DNA of 64,000 bases, from the NCBI RefSeq assembly GCF_024756255.1, contig NZ_JANUHB010000002.1, positions 124,001-188,000 on the forward strand, read 5' to 3'. The position numbers were made by a program, and so were the translations under genes. Below the pieces are notes generated by a model. The model did not search any database and was not told the origin of the DNA. It saw only the letters and a program-made list of their open reading frames with translations. Shown here piece by piece: positions 53,470 to 62,582 of the stretch (the stretch's first letter is position 1; each line of letters opens with the position of its first letter). Origin of the DNA: Massilia agilis (GTDB taxonomy: Bacteria; Pseudomonadota; Gammaproteobacteria; Burkholderiales; Burkholderiaceae_D).

Positions 53470-55196
53470 TTCAGGCTCTGTACGATCTTCGCAATCAGGT
53501 ATTGCGTGAGCAGGATCACGTCCTCGTGCTGGAAGCTCCCCTGATGGCTGTAGCCCTGCATCCGGAACGCCTGCAGCACGCCCGTCGCGGCGCCGGCACC
53601 TGACTGGTACGGGACCGTGTCGTCGCCGGCTGCGTCCTGCAGCCATGGACGAAAGCGCAACGGAAAGCGGCCCTCCACCTGGACCTCCCTGGTCCCATCC
53701 GGAAAGCAGTGGCTCAGGCGGGCTTGCTTGAGGTTGTTGTCCGTGATGACGAGGTTCTGCCCGCTTGGCTCCGCGGCCACCCAGCGGATCTGGCCGAACG
53801 ACCGATGCTCCTCGTCCGCGCCGTAATAGGCGTAGGTCCGGGGATGGTAATAAGGCCTCGGTTTTGCGCTGGGCATCGCGGCGGCCGATGCCGGTTGCGC
53901 CGCGGCCTCGCTGCTGCCGGCGGCTGGTCCGTCCGCCAACACGGATCGGTGAAATTGCTCCGCAGTGCCGATCGCCTTGCTGATCATCGCCGACACCCCG
54001 CCGGGCAAGCGCGCGTAATCCTTGGCCGGGTCCGCCAGCGCCGGATCGATCATCCTGTACCAGCTTTGCGTGTCGCGGTAAAAGTCGTACGGGTTGCCCT
54101 GCGGCAGATTGAGCACCTCGCGGTACTGCTCCGTCTTGTTGACCGTCCGCACGGTCTTCACGCTCAACCAGGGCGCCGGATAGTACTGGTTCGGCAACAG
54201 CTCCAGCACGCCGGGCGACACGGCCATGACCGGGGTGGTCTCCTCCGCCGTCCGCCCCGCGATCACGGCGAACAGTTCGTCGGGCACATTGTCCCCAAGG
54301 TCACGATTGAAGCGGCCCCCTTCCGTGCCGCAGGCGATGCGCCGGTACGCGACCGGCGCGCCATAGGCCGGCATCACCCCGTGGATCACGCCCAACACCT
54401 GCGCCGGAATCTGCTTGGCGCAGGCGCGCGCCACCAGGCCGCCCATCGAATGGCTCACGAGGATCACGTGCTTGCAGGTCCAGTTCCCGACATTCCATTC
54501 CTTGATGATGGCCAGGACCCGCTCCCGCAGCCGGTCGGCCGAAACGGCGCACGACTGCAGCCAGTTGTACCCCACGGCATACACGGGAAAGTAGTGGGCG
54601 GCATGCACCATCAGCTCATCCTCGGTCAATGGCGCGATATTGCGCACGCCCCAGCGCGACGGCGCGCAGCCGATGACCTTGCGCCAGTGCGGCAAGATCT
54701 TCCTTTGCTGGCCGGACTGCTCGAAGGTGGTGTTCAACTCCTCCTGCAGGCGCGCCAGCAAGGCGCCGTAAGAGCCAACGTGTACTTCGCCCCAGCCCTG
54801 CTGCCGCATTTGCTCTTCCTTCAAGGACGATTCCGGCAGGTCGCCGCTGCGGTCCACGTCGAGCAGCGCCGGACTCAGGATCTTCTGCCGCTGGATCGGA
54901 TCGCGCCGCAGCCAGCGCCGCACTTCGGTAATTCCCTGCACCAGGCCATTCGGCGGGCGCCACGCTGCTTCGCCCGGCTTGAGGTCGACCTGGTTGGTCA
55001 CCACGGCGTTGGGGCGCACCTTGAGGTTGGTACCCATGATCCCAGGAACAAAAATCACCGGGATCACCTTCTCGGGAGGAACCCGCAACAAGCCGCGAAC
55101 CTTGAACGCCCTGGGCGTGGCCACCGAGTGCGCGACAAGGCTGCCATCCTTGGTGTCGATGGTTGGCGGTGGCAACGGCCTGGTCGGTTCCGTCAT
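53466..55196 (-). CDS. T6SS lipase effector, Tle4/PGAP1-like
   Basis: The 576-residue protein has no signal peptide, as expected for T6SS cargo. Motifs: IPVIFVPGIMGTNLKVRPN (about 45-63, PGAP1/LCAT-like oxyanion loop), nucleophile elbow VSHSMGG with Ser250 (SxSxG, not GxSxG), acid in AAGDDTVPYQSG (Asp525/526) and base His in SHQGSFQHEDVI (His551 or 557). The two Tli4-type genes behind it identify the family as Tle4. It should attack membrane phospholipids in rival cells. It starts one base after the vgrG stop. No DUF4123 or DUF2169 adaptor gene lies between them. Confidence 0.82.
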   Translation of the reverse strand: MTEPTRPLPPPTIDTKDGSLVAHSVATPRAFKVRGLLRVPPEKVIPVIFVPGIMGTNLKVRPNAVVTNQVDLKPGEAAWRPPNGLVQGITEVRRWLRRDPIQRQKILSPALLDVDRSGDLPESSLKEEQMRQQGWGEVHVGSYGALLARLQEELNTTFEQSGQQRKILPHWRKVIGCAPSRWGVRNIAPLTEDELMVHAAHYFPVYAVGYNWLQSCAVSADRLRERVLAIIKEWNVGNWTCKHVILVSHSMGGLVARACAKQIPAQVLGVIHGVMPAYGAPVAYRRIACGTEGGRFNRDLGDNVPDELFAVIAGRTAEETTPVMAVSPGVLELLPNQYYPAPWLSVKTVRTVNKTEQYREVLNLPQGNPYDFYRDTQSWYRMIDPALADPAKDYARLPGGVSAMISKAIGTAEQFHRSVLADGPAAGSSEAAAQPASAAAMPSAKPRPYYHPRTYAYYGADEEHRSFGQIRWVAAEPSGQNLVITDNNLKQARLSHCFPDGTREVQVEGRFPLRFRPWLQDAAGDDTVPYQSGAGAATGVLQAFRMQGYSHQGSFQHEDVILLTQYLIAKIVQSLK

Positions 55197-55197
55197 G

Positions 55198-58026
55198 TCA
55201 CCCCTCGCCCGATGAGCCTTTGTCGTCCCTGGGCAGCAGACGAAACTCGATGTCGCCGATCGCGTACGACTGGAGGATGCTGGTCCTGCCCTCCTCGTCC
55301 GTCACGCCCTCGATGGTGGTGCCGTCTTCATGCTTGGCAATGTAACGCCGGCCCCGCGCCGGCAAGCCGGTTTGCCAGTCCACGGCGATGATGCGCTCGT
55401 CGGTTTCCAGGCTGGATTCCGGCGCCGCCGCCACCTCCGGACTGCCGGCAGTTCCCGTGATCATTTGAAAGTGGGCGGCCTCCAGCCGTTGTTCGTGCGA
55501 ACTCTTCTGCACGATGGTCCCGGCCGTCCATGTGGTCTGGGCGCCGTCGCCGACGATCCGAACGAAGGGCGCCTGGATCGAAATGCCCTTGGTGGCGATC
55601 AGGCTGATCTCGTCCGCGGACTTGACCTCGACCTTTCCCTTATGCGTCTGGAACACCACGTCGCCCTTTGCGGCAACGAACCGCATGCCCAGCTCGTGCA
55701 CGAACAGCGACAGGCTGCGCGCCGCCCTGAGGAACAGGTTGCGGCCCGTGGACAGCTCGGTGTCGCCGACCGACACCACGTCGATCTTGGTCTGCGCGCC
55801 GAGCGCCAGGTTGTCGTTGCTGCCCAGGATGATGCCGCCGGGCGCGGCTCCGGCAAGAATCGGCTGCCGCGCCTCGCCAACCGGCGCGCCATCCGGTGAC
55901 AGGTTGGTTCCCTCATGCCAGCGCTTGAGCTTGTCCACCAGCTCGGCCAGCCGCGGCTGGCTTTCCTCGTCTTCCGTGTGCGCGACCGCCAGGCGCGAGA
56001 GCTCGTCGAGCATGCCCTGCATGAGCTCGGCCAGGCCGGTCAGGTGGCCGCGTTCCAGCTGGTCCGACATGGCGTGGCGCGCCGGGTGCGCGCTGAGCAG
56101 CACGCCCTTCCCGCCGCGCACGGCCACCGCCTCGTCGCTGCGCAGCTCGGCGCCCTCGCCGCGCGGCTCGCCGTGGCCGTTGGCCTTGGGCTCGGTCAGC
56201 CAACCCAGGTTCAGCTCGGACGCGGCGTGGTCGCTCGCCACCTGGGCGCTGATCTGGCCGCGCGTGTCGTCGAAACGCAGCTGGTTGCCGCGCGCGCCAC
56301 CCACCTCGCGGCTGCGCGCGCCGGACAGGTAGCGGTTGCCCGGCAGGTCGCCGGCTTTCGACAGTGCCGGTGGCACCGCGCGCTGGTTGAACAACTGCGA
56401 AATGACGACCGGCTTGTCCGGGTCGCCGCCCAGGAACGCCACCAGCACCTCGGTGCCAACGCGCGGCAGGCCGAGCGTCCCGCACTGCTGCTGGCTGCCC
56501 GGCCCGTTGCCGGCCCAGTTGGAGGCCACCCGCACCCAGGCCGAATCGGCCGGGGAGTTCGAGGCGCCGGCGCCGTGCGCGTGCTTGTGGTCCTCGTCGC
56601 GCATGCCGGGAAAGCGGATCTTGACCCGGCCCAGCGGGTCGCAATGCACCTCTTCGTTGGGTGGCCCGACCACCAGCGCACTTTGCAGCTGCGGGTGCGG
56701 CAGGTCGGTGCGCGGGTCGAACGCGGGCACCACCGGCACGCCGCGCCGCACTGCGGTGAAGCTCACGCGCACCCGCATCTGGCCATCGTCCCCCACTGCG
56801 GCGTGGTCCACGCCGTCAATCCAGTGGTTGCGCCTTAACAGCGCATCCACGCGCTCGGACAAGTCCTTGGGCAGGTTGTTCTGCGCCGACAGCCGCACTT
56901 CGGTCAGCACGAAATCGCGCTCGGCCGCCGGGTGGGTGTCGATTTCCGGATGCCCCGTCAGCGAAAAGTACTCGCCCGCGCAGAAATCGCGCACGCTGCC
57001 CTCGCCGTGGAAGCACTTGGTCTGGAACTCGTGCCGGTTCATGCGCAGCTGGCCAAGCCGCCAGTGATCCTCGATGTCGTTGCCGGCGTGCGGCATCTCG
57101 ACAAGGTAGTCGTCCAGCGTGGCCGCCAGCTGGTTGCCGCTGGCGCCCTGGTCGGCCACGCCGCGCGCGGTGGCCAGCATGAAGTGGCCGCCGGACGGGT
57201 TCTTGTAGTCCCAGCTGTGGCGCGTGGTGCTGCCCGGCTGCAGCTGGCGCGCCGCGCTCCAGGTGGTGATGGTGTCGCGCTTTTCGGTGGCGCCGTCACG
57301 GTGGTAGCGCACCGCGCCGGCCGCGTTTTGCGGCAGGCTGTTGGCATCGTTGAACAGCACCAGCGTATGCGCGGGAACCAGGTCGTGCGCGGGATCGACC
57401 GCAGTATTGCGGCTGCGGCCCGCCCGGAACACCCAGGATACGCCGCGCCGCTTGAGCAGGCGCCGCACGAACGCCGCGTCCGATTCGTTGTGCTGCATGA
57501 CCTGCTCGCGCGGCGGGAACTGGCGCATGTCGAACAGCGGATCGAGCTCGTACTCGAAGGCGCCGGCCAGCACCGAATTGGAATGGCGCCACTCGTCGAA
57601 CAGCACCTGCACGATCTCGAGCTCGTTCTGGTACCGGAAGACACGGCTGTTGGTGCGCTTTTCCATGATCGACAGCGCGTCGCGCAGCACCAGCTGGTAG
57701 GTGGCCAGCCCGCCGTCGAAGTCGCCGGCCCTGGCCTCGGTGACGATGCCGCACACGCTGCGCAGCTGGCCGCGGTCGGTCACGATCTGGATTTCGGCCG
57801 GCAGCGCGATCAGTTCCTTGAGCGGCAACGCCGGGCTGCTTGCCACGCACGACACCCGGTACTCGAGGCCGTCGCAGATCGACTCGCCACCCTCGACCCG
57901 CTGGGGCAGCAGCACGTCGTCCGACAGCTGGTCCGAGTGCGCAAGGCGCAGTCGAAGCTGGCGGTGTGCGGTGCTCAGGGATTGCTCGTGTTGCAGCACC
58001 CGCAGGAACTCGGCCGTGCTCTCCAA
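55198..58026 (-). CDS. vgrG: T6SS spike protein VgrG with DUF2345 and C-terminal carrier-like extension
   Basis: The 942-residue protein has the gp27-like base (1-430; RDALSIMEKRTNSRVFRYQNELEIVQVL), the gp5-like OB part (about 440-570; VHCDPLGRVKIRFPGM, SAWVRVASNWAG, PRVGTEVLVAFLGGDPDKPVVI) and DUF2345 (about 690-850). About 70 further residues (QTGLPARGRRYIAKHEDGTTIEGVTDEEGRTSILQS broken over two blocks) match the transthyretin-like pattern that loads lipase effectors. It starts with TTG, with AGGAG six bases upstream. It forms the tip of the injected needle and probably carries the adjacent lipase. Confidence 0.93.
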   Translation of the reverse strand: MESTAEFLRVLQHEQSLSTAHRQLRLRLAHSDQLSDDVLLPQRVEGGESICDGLEYRVSCVASSPALPLKELIALPAEIQIVTDRGQLRSVCGIVTEARAGDFDGGLATYQLVLRDALSIMEKRTNSRVFRYQNELEIVQVLFDEWRHSNSVLAGAFEYELDPLFDMRQFPPREQVMQHNESDAAFVRRLLKRRGVSWVFRAGRSRNTAVDPAHDLVPAHTLVLFNDANSLPQNAAGAVRYHRDGATEKRDTITTWSAARQLQPGSTTRHSWDYKNPSGGHFMLATARGVADQGASGNQLAATLDDYLVEMPHAGNDIEDHWRLGQLRMNRHEFQTKCFHGEGSVRDFCAGEYFSLTGHPEIDTHPAAERDFVLTEVRLSAQNNLPKDLSERVDALLRRNHWIDGVDHAAVGDDGQMRVRVSFTAVRRGVPVVPAFDPRTDLPHPQLQSALVVGPPNEEVHCDPLGRVKIRFPGMRDEDHKHAHGAGASNSPADSAWVRVASNWAGNGPGSQQQCGTLGLPRVGTEVLVAFLGGDPDKPVVISQLFNQRAVPPALSKAGDLPGNRYLSGARSREVGGARGNQLRFDDTRGQISAQVASDHAASELNLGWLTEPKANGHGEPRGEGAELRSDEAVAVRGGKGVLLSAHPARHAMSDQLERGHLTGLAELMQGMLDELSRLAVAHTEDEESQPRLAELVDKLKRWHEGTNLSPDGAPVGEARQPILAGAAPGGIILGSNDNLALGAQTKIDVVSVGDTELSTGRNLFLRAARSLSLFVHELGMRFVAAKGDVVFQTHKGKVEVKSADEISLIATKGISIQAPFVRIVGDGAQTTWTAGTIVQKSSHEQRLEAAHFQMITGTAGSPEVAAAPESSLETDERIIAVDWQTGLPARGRRYIAKHEDGTTIEGVTDEEGRTSILQSYAIGDIEFRLLPRDDKGSSGEG

Positions 58027-58146
58027 AGCTCGCTCCTGATGTTGTCTTCAAGTGTATTTCGAAGCAACCATGGTGACACGTATACCGCAGAGCTCAGTTG
58101 CGGTCCGTCAGCATTGCCGACCTGAACCAAATGGCAAGGATGTGGT

Positions 58147-58172
58147 CGCCACTGTATGGATGGACAGTGGCG
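58147..58172. other. Perfect hairpin between tatD and vgrG
   Basis: Nine-base arms CGCCACTGT and ACAGTGGCG enclose an 8-base loop, 17 bases after the tatD stop on the minus strand. There is no T-run, so it is not a standard terminator. It could weaken read-through from the lolC-tatD genes into the T6SS module, or mark the edge of the insertion. Confidence 0.5.
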
Positions 58173-58188
58173 CGGCCGCAGGACGCGG

Positions 58189-58992
58189 TCAGGCGGGCAG
58201 CAGGCGCGCCAGGCGAGGGATGGCGGCCAGCGCGTTGCGGTGCGCCGCGCTGCGGATGGTGGCCTCGTCCACGCCGCGCAGTTCGGCCAGCGCCGCGCCG
58301 ATGGCGGGCAGCTGTTCCGGGCTGTTGCGCTCCGGGTGCACCCAGGCGGGAGCGATGTCGGGCGCGTCGGTCTCGAGCACGATCGCGTCCAGCGGCAGGC
58401 TGGCCGCCAGGCGCCTGATTTGCAGCGCGCGGGTAAAGGTCATGGCGCCGCCAAACCCGAGATGAAAGCCCAGGTCGATGTAGTGCTGCGCCTGCTGGAA
58501 GCTGCCGTTGAAGGCGTGGGCGATACCGCACGGCGGGCGGATCTGGCGCAAGTGCTTGAGCACCTGGTCCTGCGAGCGGCGCACGTGCAGCAGCACCGGC
58601 AGGTCGAAGTCGCGCGCGATGCGCAGCTGCTCGCGCAAGAAGCGCTCCTGCTTGTCGCGCATGGCCGGCTCGCACAGCATGGGAATGAAGAAGTCCAGCC
58701 CGATCTCGCCGACGCCGACGAAATTGGGATCGTCCAGCGCGCCTTCCACCGCCGCGCGCAAGGCCTCCAGGTCCTCGTCCTGCGCCTGCGGCACAAAGAT
58801 CGGGTGTATTCCCAATGCATAGCAGGCGTTCGGGGCGCTGGCGGCAAGCGAGGCCACGGTTTCGAAGTTACCGCGCTCGACCGCCGGGATCACGATCATC
58901 GACACCCCGGCCTGCCCTGCCCTGTGCGCGACATCCAGCGCCTGTGCGCCGAATTCTGCCGCGTCCAGGTGGCAGTGGGTGTCGATCCACAT
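58189..58992 (-). CDS. tatD: TatD-family metal-dependent hydrolase
   Basis: The 267-residue TIM-barrel protein has the metal ligands in WIDTHCHLD, VGVGEIGLDFF, LPVLLHVRRS and IVLETDAPDIAP. This is the TatD signature set, usually linked to DNA 3'-5' exonuclease or quality-control activity. One feature is GGAMTFTRALQIRRLAASLPLD, the conserved helix after the His in HAFNGS. It lies 4 bp after lolD. In related genomes comEC follows the lol genes closely; here the T6SS module comes between. Confidence 0.93.
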   Translation of the reverse strand: MWIDTHCHLDAAEFGAQALDVAHRAGQAGVSMIVIPAVERGNFETVASLAASAPNACYALGIHPIFVPQAQDEDLEALRAAVEGALDDPNFVGVGEIGLDFFIPMLCEPAMRDKQERFLREQLRIARDFDLPVLLHVRRSQDQVLKHLRQIRPPCGIAHAFNGSFQQAQHYIDLGFHLGFGGAMTFTRALQIRRLAASLPLDAIVLETDAPDIAPAWVHPERNSPEQLPAIGAALAELRGVDEATIRSAAHRNALAAIPRLARLLPA

Positions 58993-58996
58993 TCGC

Positions 58997-59698
58997 CTAG
59001 GCCTCGACCGCCTGCAGTCCGTGCTCGGTCAGGCGCAGCACGCGGTCGCAGCGGCGTGCCAGTTCGGGGTCGTGGGTGACGATCACGAACGAGGTGCCGA
59101 GCGTGCGCGAGAGTTCGAGCATCAGGTCGAAGATCGACTCGGCGGTGCTGCGGTCCAGGTTCCCGGTCGGTTCGTCGGCCAGCACGCAGGCCGGCTCGGT
59201 GACGAGCGCGCGCGCCAGCGCAACCCGTTGGCGCTCGCCGCCCGACAGCTCGCCCGGCCGGTGGATGACCCGGTTGGCCAGGCCCACGCGGGCAAGGATG
59301 GCCTGCGCGCGCTCGTTGGCCGCGGCGCGCTTGACGCGCCGGATCAGGAGCGGCATCGCCACGTTGTCGAGCGCCGAGAACTCCGGCAGCAGGTGGTGGA
59401 ACTGGTACACGAAGCCCAGCGACGAGTTGCGCAGCTCGCCGCGCCGGGTCTCGGACAGCGAGGCAAAATCCTCCCCCATCAGCGTGACCGAACCCGAGGT
59501 CGGCGTATCGAGCCCGCCCAGCAAGTGCAGCAGGGTCGATTTGCCGGAACCGGAGGCGCCGACGATGGCCACGCGCTCGCCGCGCGCCACCGAAAAGTCG
59601 ATCCCGTCCAGCACCCGCACCTGGTAGTTGCCCTCCTTGAAGGTCTTGGACAGGCCGCGGCAGGACAGCACTGGCATCATGCTTACATCGTTATTCAT
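58997..59698 (-). CDS. lolD: Lipoprotein-releasing ABC ATPase LolD
   Basis: The 233-residue ATPase has Walker [11 protein letters not shown]-loop [14 protein letters not shown], signature LSGGERQR, Walker [13 protein letters not shown] and H-loop VTHD. The LolD-type motif [19 protein letters not shown] is clear. With LolC/LolE it drives transfer of outer-membrane lipoproteins to LolA. The gene overlaps the end of lolC by 8 bases, so the two are co-translated. The chain likely begins at MNNDVSMMP, although the downstream Met codons are also possible. Confidence 0.96.
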   Translation of the reverse strand: MNNDVSMMPVLSCRGLSKTFKEGNYQVRVLDGIDFSVARGERVAIVGASGSGKSTLLHLLGGLDTPTSGSVTLMGEDFASLSETRRGELRNSSLGFVYQFHHLLPEFSALDNVAMPLLIRRVKRAAANERAQAILARVGLANRVIHRPGELSGGERQRVALARALVTEPACVLADEPTGNLDRSTAESIFDLMLELSRTLGTSFVIVTHDPELARRCDRVLRLTEHGLQAVEA

Positions 59699-60956
59699 AG
59701 CGCAGCGCCTCCGCCGGCTTGACGCGCGAAGCGGACCAGCTCGGGTAAATGGTTGCGACGAAGGCCAGCAGCACCGACAGGCCGCCGATCTTGAAGACGT
59801 CCGGCCAGCGCAGGTCGGACGGCATTTCGCTGATCAGGTAAATATCCTTGGACAGGAACTGCACGCCAAACATGTGTTCGATGAACGGCACGATCACGTC
59901 GATGTTCAGGGCCACGATCACGCCGAGCGTGACGCCCACCAGCGTGCCCATGATCCCCACCAGCGCGCCCTGCACCATGAAGATCTTCATGATCGAGCGC
60001 GGCGACGAGCCAAGCGTGCGCAGGATGGCGATGTCGGCCTGCTTGTCGGTCACCGTCATCACCAGGGTGGACACAAGGTTGAACGCGGCCACCGCGATGA
60101 TCAGGGTAAGGATAATGAACATCATGCGTTTTTCCGTCTGCACGGCGGCGAACCAGTTGGCGTTGAGCTTGGACCAGTCGCGCATGATCAGGTCGCCGGA
60201 CATGCTTCCCTTGAGCTCCTCGGCCACCTGCGGGGCCTTGTGCATGTCGGCGATGCGCAGGCGCAGGCCGGACGGCGCGTCGAGGCGCTCCATCTTTTCG
60301 GCGTCTTCCAGGCTCACGAACGAGAGCGCCGAATCGAACTCGTAGTGGCCGGCTTCAAAGACGCCGACGACGTTGAACGACTTCAGCCGCGGCAGCACGC
60401 CGGCCGGCGTGGGCTGGGTCTGGGCCAGCGCCATGGTCACCTTGTCGCCGACCGTGACGTTCAGCGAACGCGCCAGCGCCGAGCCCAGCACGATGTTGAA
60501 CGAGCCCGGCGTGAGCGCGTCGAAGCTGCCCTGCTTGATCTGGTTGGCGACCTCGGACACCTTGCGCTCTTCGCTGGGCAGCACGCCGCGAATCACGGTG
60601 GGGCGCATTTCGCCGTCGCGCAGCAGCATGCCGCGCGTCTCGACGAACGGGGCCGCGCCCTTGACGGCCGGGTTGCGGAACGCCTCCTGCTCGGCCTGGC
60701 GCCAGTTGGGCATGCCGCCGCTGGCGTCGAAGATTTCGATGTGGGCCAGCACCGACAGCATGCGGTCGGTCACTTCTTTCTGGAAGCCGTTCATCACGGA
60801 CAGCACGACGATGAGCGCGGCCACGCCGAGCGCGATCCCGGACACCGAGATGAGCGAGATGAAGGAAATGAAGCTGTTGCGGCCGCTGCGCTTGCCGGCA
60901 CGCGTGTAGCGCAGGCCGACCAGCCATTCATACGGCAGGTTCTGGATGAGACTCAT
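59691..60956 (-). CDS. lolC: Lipoprotein-releasing ABC permease LolC/LolE
   Basis: The 421-residue protein opens with [39 protein letters not shown] (broken by the first membrane helix). It has a periplasmic domain at about 50-270 with the lipoprotein-binding pattern, then three membrane helices with the loop [29 protein letters not shown]. It is the only lol permease here, so a LolF-like single permease may replace the LolC/LolE pair. The start at 60956 gives the family N-terminus; the frame extends upstream but without homologous sequence. Confidence 0.94.
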   Translation of the reverse strand: MSLIQNLPYEWLVGLRYTRAGKRSGRNSFISFISLISVSGIALGVAALIVVLSVMNGFQKEVTDRMLSVLAHIEIFDASGGMPNWRQAEQEAFRNPAVKGAAPFVETRGMLLRDGEMRPTVIRGVLPSEERKVSEVANQIKQGSFDALTPGSFNIVLGSALARSLNVTVGDKVTMALAQTQPTPAGVLPRLKSFNVVGVFEAGHYEFDSALSFVSLEDAEKMERLDAPSGLRLRIADMHKAPQVAEELKGSMSGDLIMRDWSKLNANWFAAVQTEKRMMFIILTLIIAVAAFNLVSTLVMTVTDKQADIAILRTLGSSPRSIMKIFMVQGALVGIMGTLVGVTLGVIVALNIDVIVPFIEHMFGVQFLSKDIYLISEMPSDLRWPDVFKIGGLSVLLAFVATIYPSWSASRVKPAEALRYE

Positions 60957-61351
60957 GGGTCCGGGCACAAAAACGTCAGACCCCGCAGTTTGCCATACAA
61001 AGCTCAACCATGACAGGGATTGACACAATTGAATTGAGTGGCCGCACGCAGTCGGGCGAATAGTGACGGAGTCACCTCTTGCCTCCCAACGTCGAGCCGT
61101 CATCCCGGCGAAGGCCGGGATCCATAACCCGGTGGCTACTTCGGGAAGTCAGCATGGATCCCGGCCTGCGCCGGGATGACGGTTTTTAGGGTACGGGCTG
61201 CCCGCAGGCGCGTCCGCGATGTGCCCGGCAGAGGACGAACCCACCCAGCCCCAACCCATATTGATTGAACTAGCCAGCCATGCAAGGCATCGAATGACGA
61301 CGCGGACCGCTGGCGCGGCCCTGCGCTTCTTTTGCCACCCGGAGAACCAAC
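60957..61351. other. Intergenic region between lolC and the ferritin-like gene
   Basis: This 395-base gap between divergent genes must hold both promoters. It includes copy 4 of the CCGTCRTYCCGGC repeat (61097-61182), which splits it into a lolC side and a ferritin side. The lolC side is relatively AT-rich (about 61000-61075). The ribosome site CCGGAGA lies 10 bases before the ferritin-like ATG. I could not fix promoter boxes and see no coding frame. Confidence 0.5.
61097..61182. repeat. Inverted intergenic repeat, CCGTCRTYCCGGC family, copy 4
   Basis: The left half is CCGTCATCCCGGC, GAAG, GCCGGGATCCAT. The right half is ATGGATCCCGGC, CTGC, GCCGGGATGACGG, followed by five T. Outer and inner arms pair fully over both halves, making this the best-preserved copy. 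The T tract after it on the plus strand could give weak termination. It is the only copy lying between divergent genes. Confidence 0.87.
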
Positions 61352-62557
61352 ATGGCATTCAGTCTCTTCGATTCCAAAGGGGTCCGAGTCGAGGACCAGC
61401 GCTTCACCTGGCGCGACATGGTGCAAAAGCCGATCAGCAAGCTCGACGACGACGCCTTCACCCGCGTGCGCGTGATCCTGATGAACGGCCTGGAGCAGGA
61501 AGCGCTGCGCTTCGGCCACATGGCGGCGCGCTGCAACGCCGACCTGCGCCTGCCGCTGGCGCAAGTGCGGCGCACCGAGCAGCACCAGTGCACGATGGTC
61601 AACTGGCTGCTCGCCGCCGACCATTCGCCGCTCGAAACCACGATCGGCTACGAACAGGTCGCGATCGAAGTCACCGCCGCCATCGCCCAGGTCGAGCCCG
61701 ATCCCTACCTGGCCCAGGTCTACCGCTTCGGCCTGCTGGAAGACTTCGACCACATGTACCGCTACGCGGCCCTGCTCGACCGGCTCGAGGGCAAGGACGC
61801 CAACAACATCCTGCAAAGCTACACCGACATCCTGCCCGGCCGCCCGACCATCGAGCACCACCGCGCCCCGCAGGACGACCTGCGCAACCACTACGACCGC
61901 ACACGCGCCGCCATGCTGACCAAGCTGCACGCGCTCACCATCGTGGCCGGCGAGGCGCAGACCCACAACTACTACATGAACATCGGGCCCACCTTCTCCG
62001 ACCCGCTGGCGCGCCAGCTGTACGCCGAAATCGCGTCGGTCGAGGAGCAGCACGTGACCCAGTACGAGTCGATGCTCGACCCAACCGAAACGGTGCTCGA
62101 ACAGTGGCTGCTGCACGAGGCGGCCGAGTGCTACAACTACTACAGCTGCGTCGAGCAGGAGACCAATCACCACGTCAAGGCGATCTGGGAGCGCTTCCTG
62201 GACTACGAGCTGGGGCACTTCCACACGGCGGCCGAGGCCATCAAGGCGGTCGAAAAGCGCGACCCGGCCGAGATCATCACCAACGACTTTGCCGCGCCCC
62301 TGGCATTTCGCAGCCAGCGCGACTTCGTGCGCCGCGTGCTGCACAACGAGGTGGACTTGCGCACCGACGGCACCGCCTTCGTGCCGCGCGCGCGGGAAAG
62401 CGCGGCCTCGCTGCACTACCGCACCTACATCAACTCGGACGGCTCGCCGAGCGAGGCTGTCTCGGCCGGCTACATCTGGTCGCCCGGCACGGAAATGACG
62501 CGCAAGGGAACGGCCAGCGGCGTGATCAGTGCCGCGCCCGGCCCGATCTCACCGTGA
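61352..62557 (+). CDS. Large ferritin-like protein, possible diiron protein of unknown role
   Basis: The 401-residue protein is mostly helical and rich in His, Glu, Tyr. In its second half the ligand pattern E201, E231xxH234, E256/E259, E286xxH289, spaced about 28 residues apart, fits a four-helix diiron site. The first half has a weaker repeat (E48/E50, E76, E101/E106, D131xxH134), suggesting an ancient duplication with only one complete site. The last 100 residues are less helical (YRTYINSDGSPSEAV). I do not recognise a named family. The next gene, also ferritin-like, follows after 25 bp, so both probably act together. Confidence 0.72.
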   Translation: MAFSLFDSKGVRVEDQRFTWRDMVQKPISKLDDDAFTRVRVILMNGLEQEALRFGHMAARCNADLRLPLAQVRRTEQHQCTMVNWLLAADHSPLETTIGYEQVAIEVTAAIAQVEPDPYLAQVYRFGLLEDFDHMYRYAALLDRLEGKDANNILQSYTDILPGRPTIEHHRAPQDDLRNHYDRTRAAMLTKLHALTIVAGEAQTHNYYMNIGPTFSDPLARQLYAEIASVEEQHVTQYESMLDPTETVLEQWLLHEAAECYNYYSCVEQETNHHVKAIWERFLDYELGHFHTAAEAIKAVEKRDPAEIITNDFAAPLAFRSQRDFVRRVLHNEVDLRTDGTAFVPRARESAASLHYRTYINSDGSPSEAVSAGYIWSPGTEMTRKGTASGVISAAPGPISP

Positions 62558-62582
62558 GCCAACCGACAACGAGGAGAACACC

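Noticed and set aside
50607..58188. T6SS module as an integrative element with attachment sites
   Set aside because: No integrase, transposase or tRNA edge is present. I saw no matching direct repeats at 50607-50650 and 58027-58188 by eye, so I treat it as an insertion of unknown mechanism.
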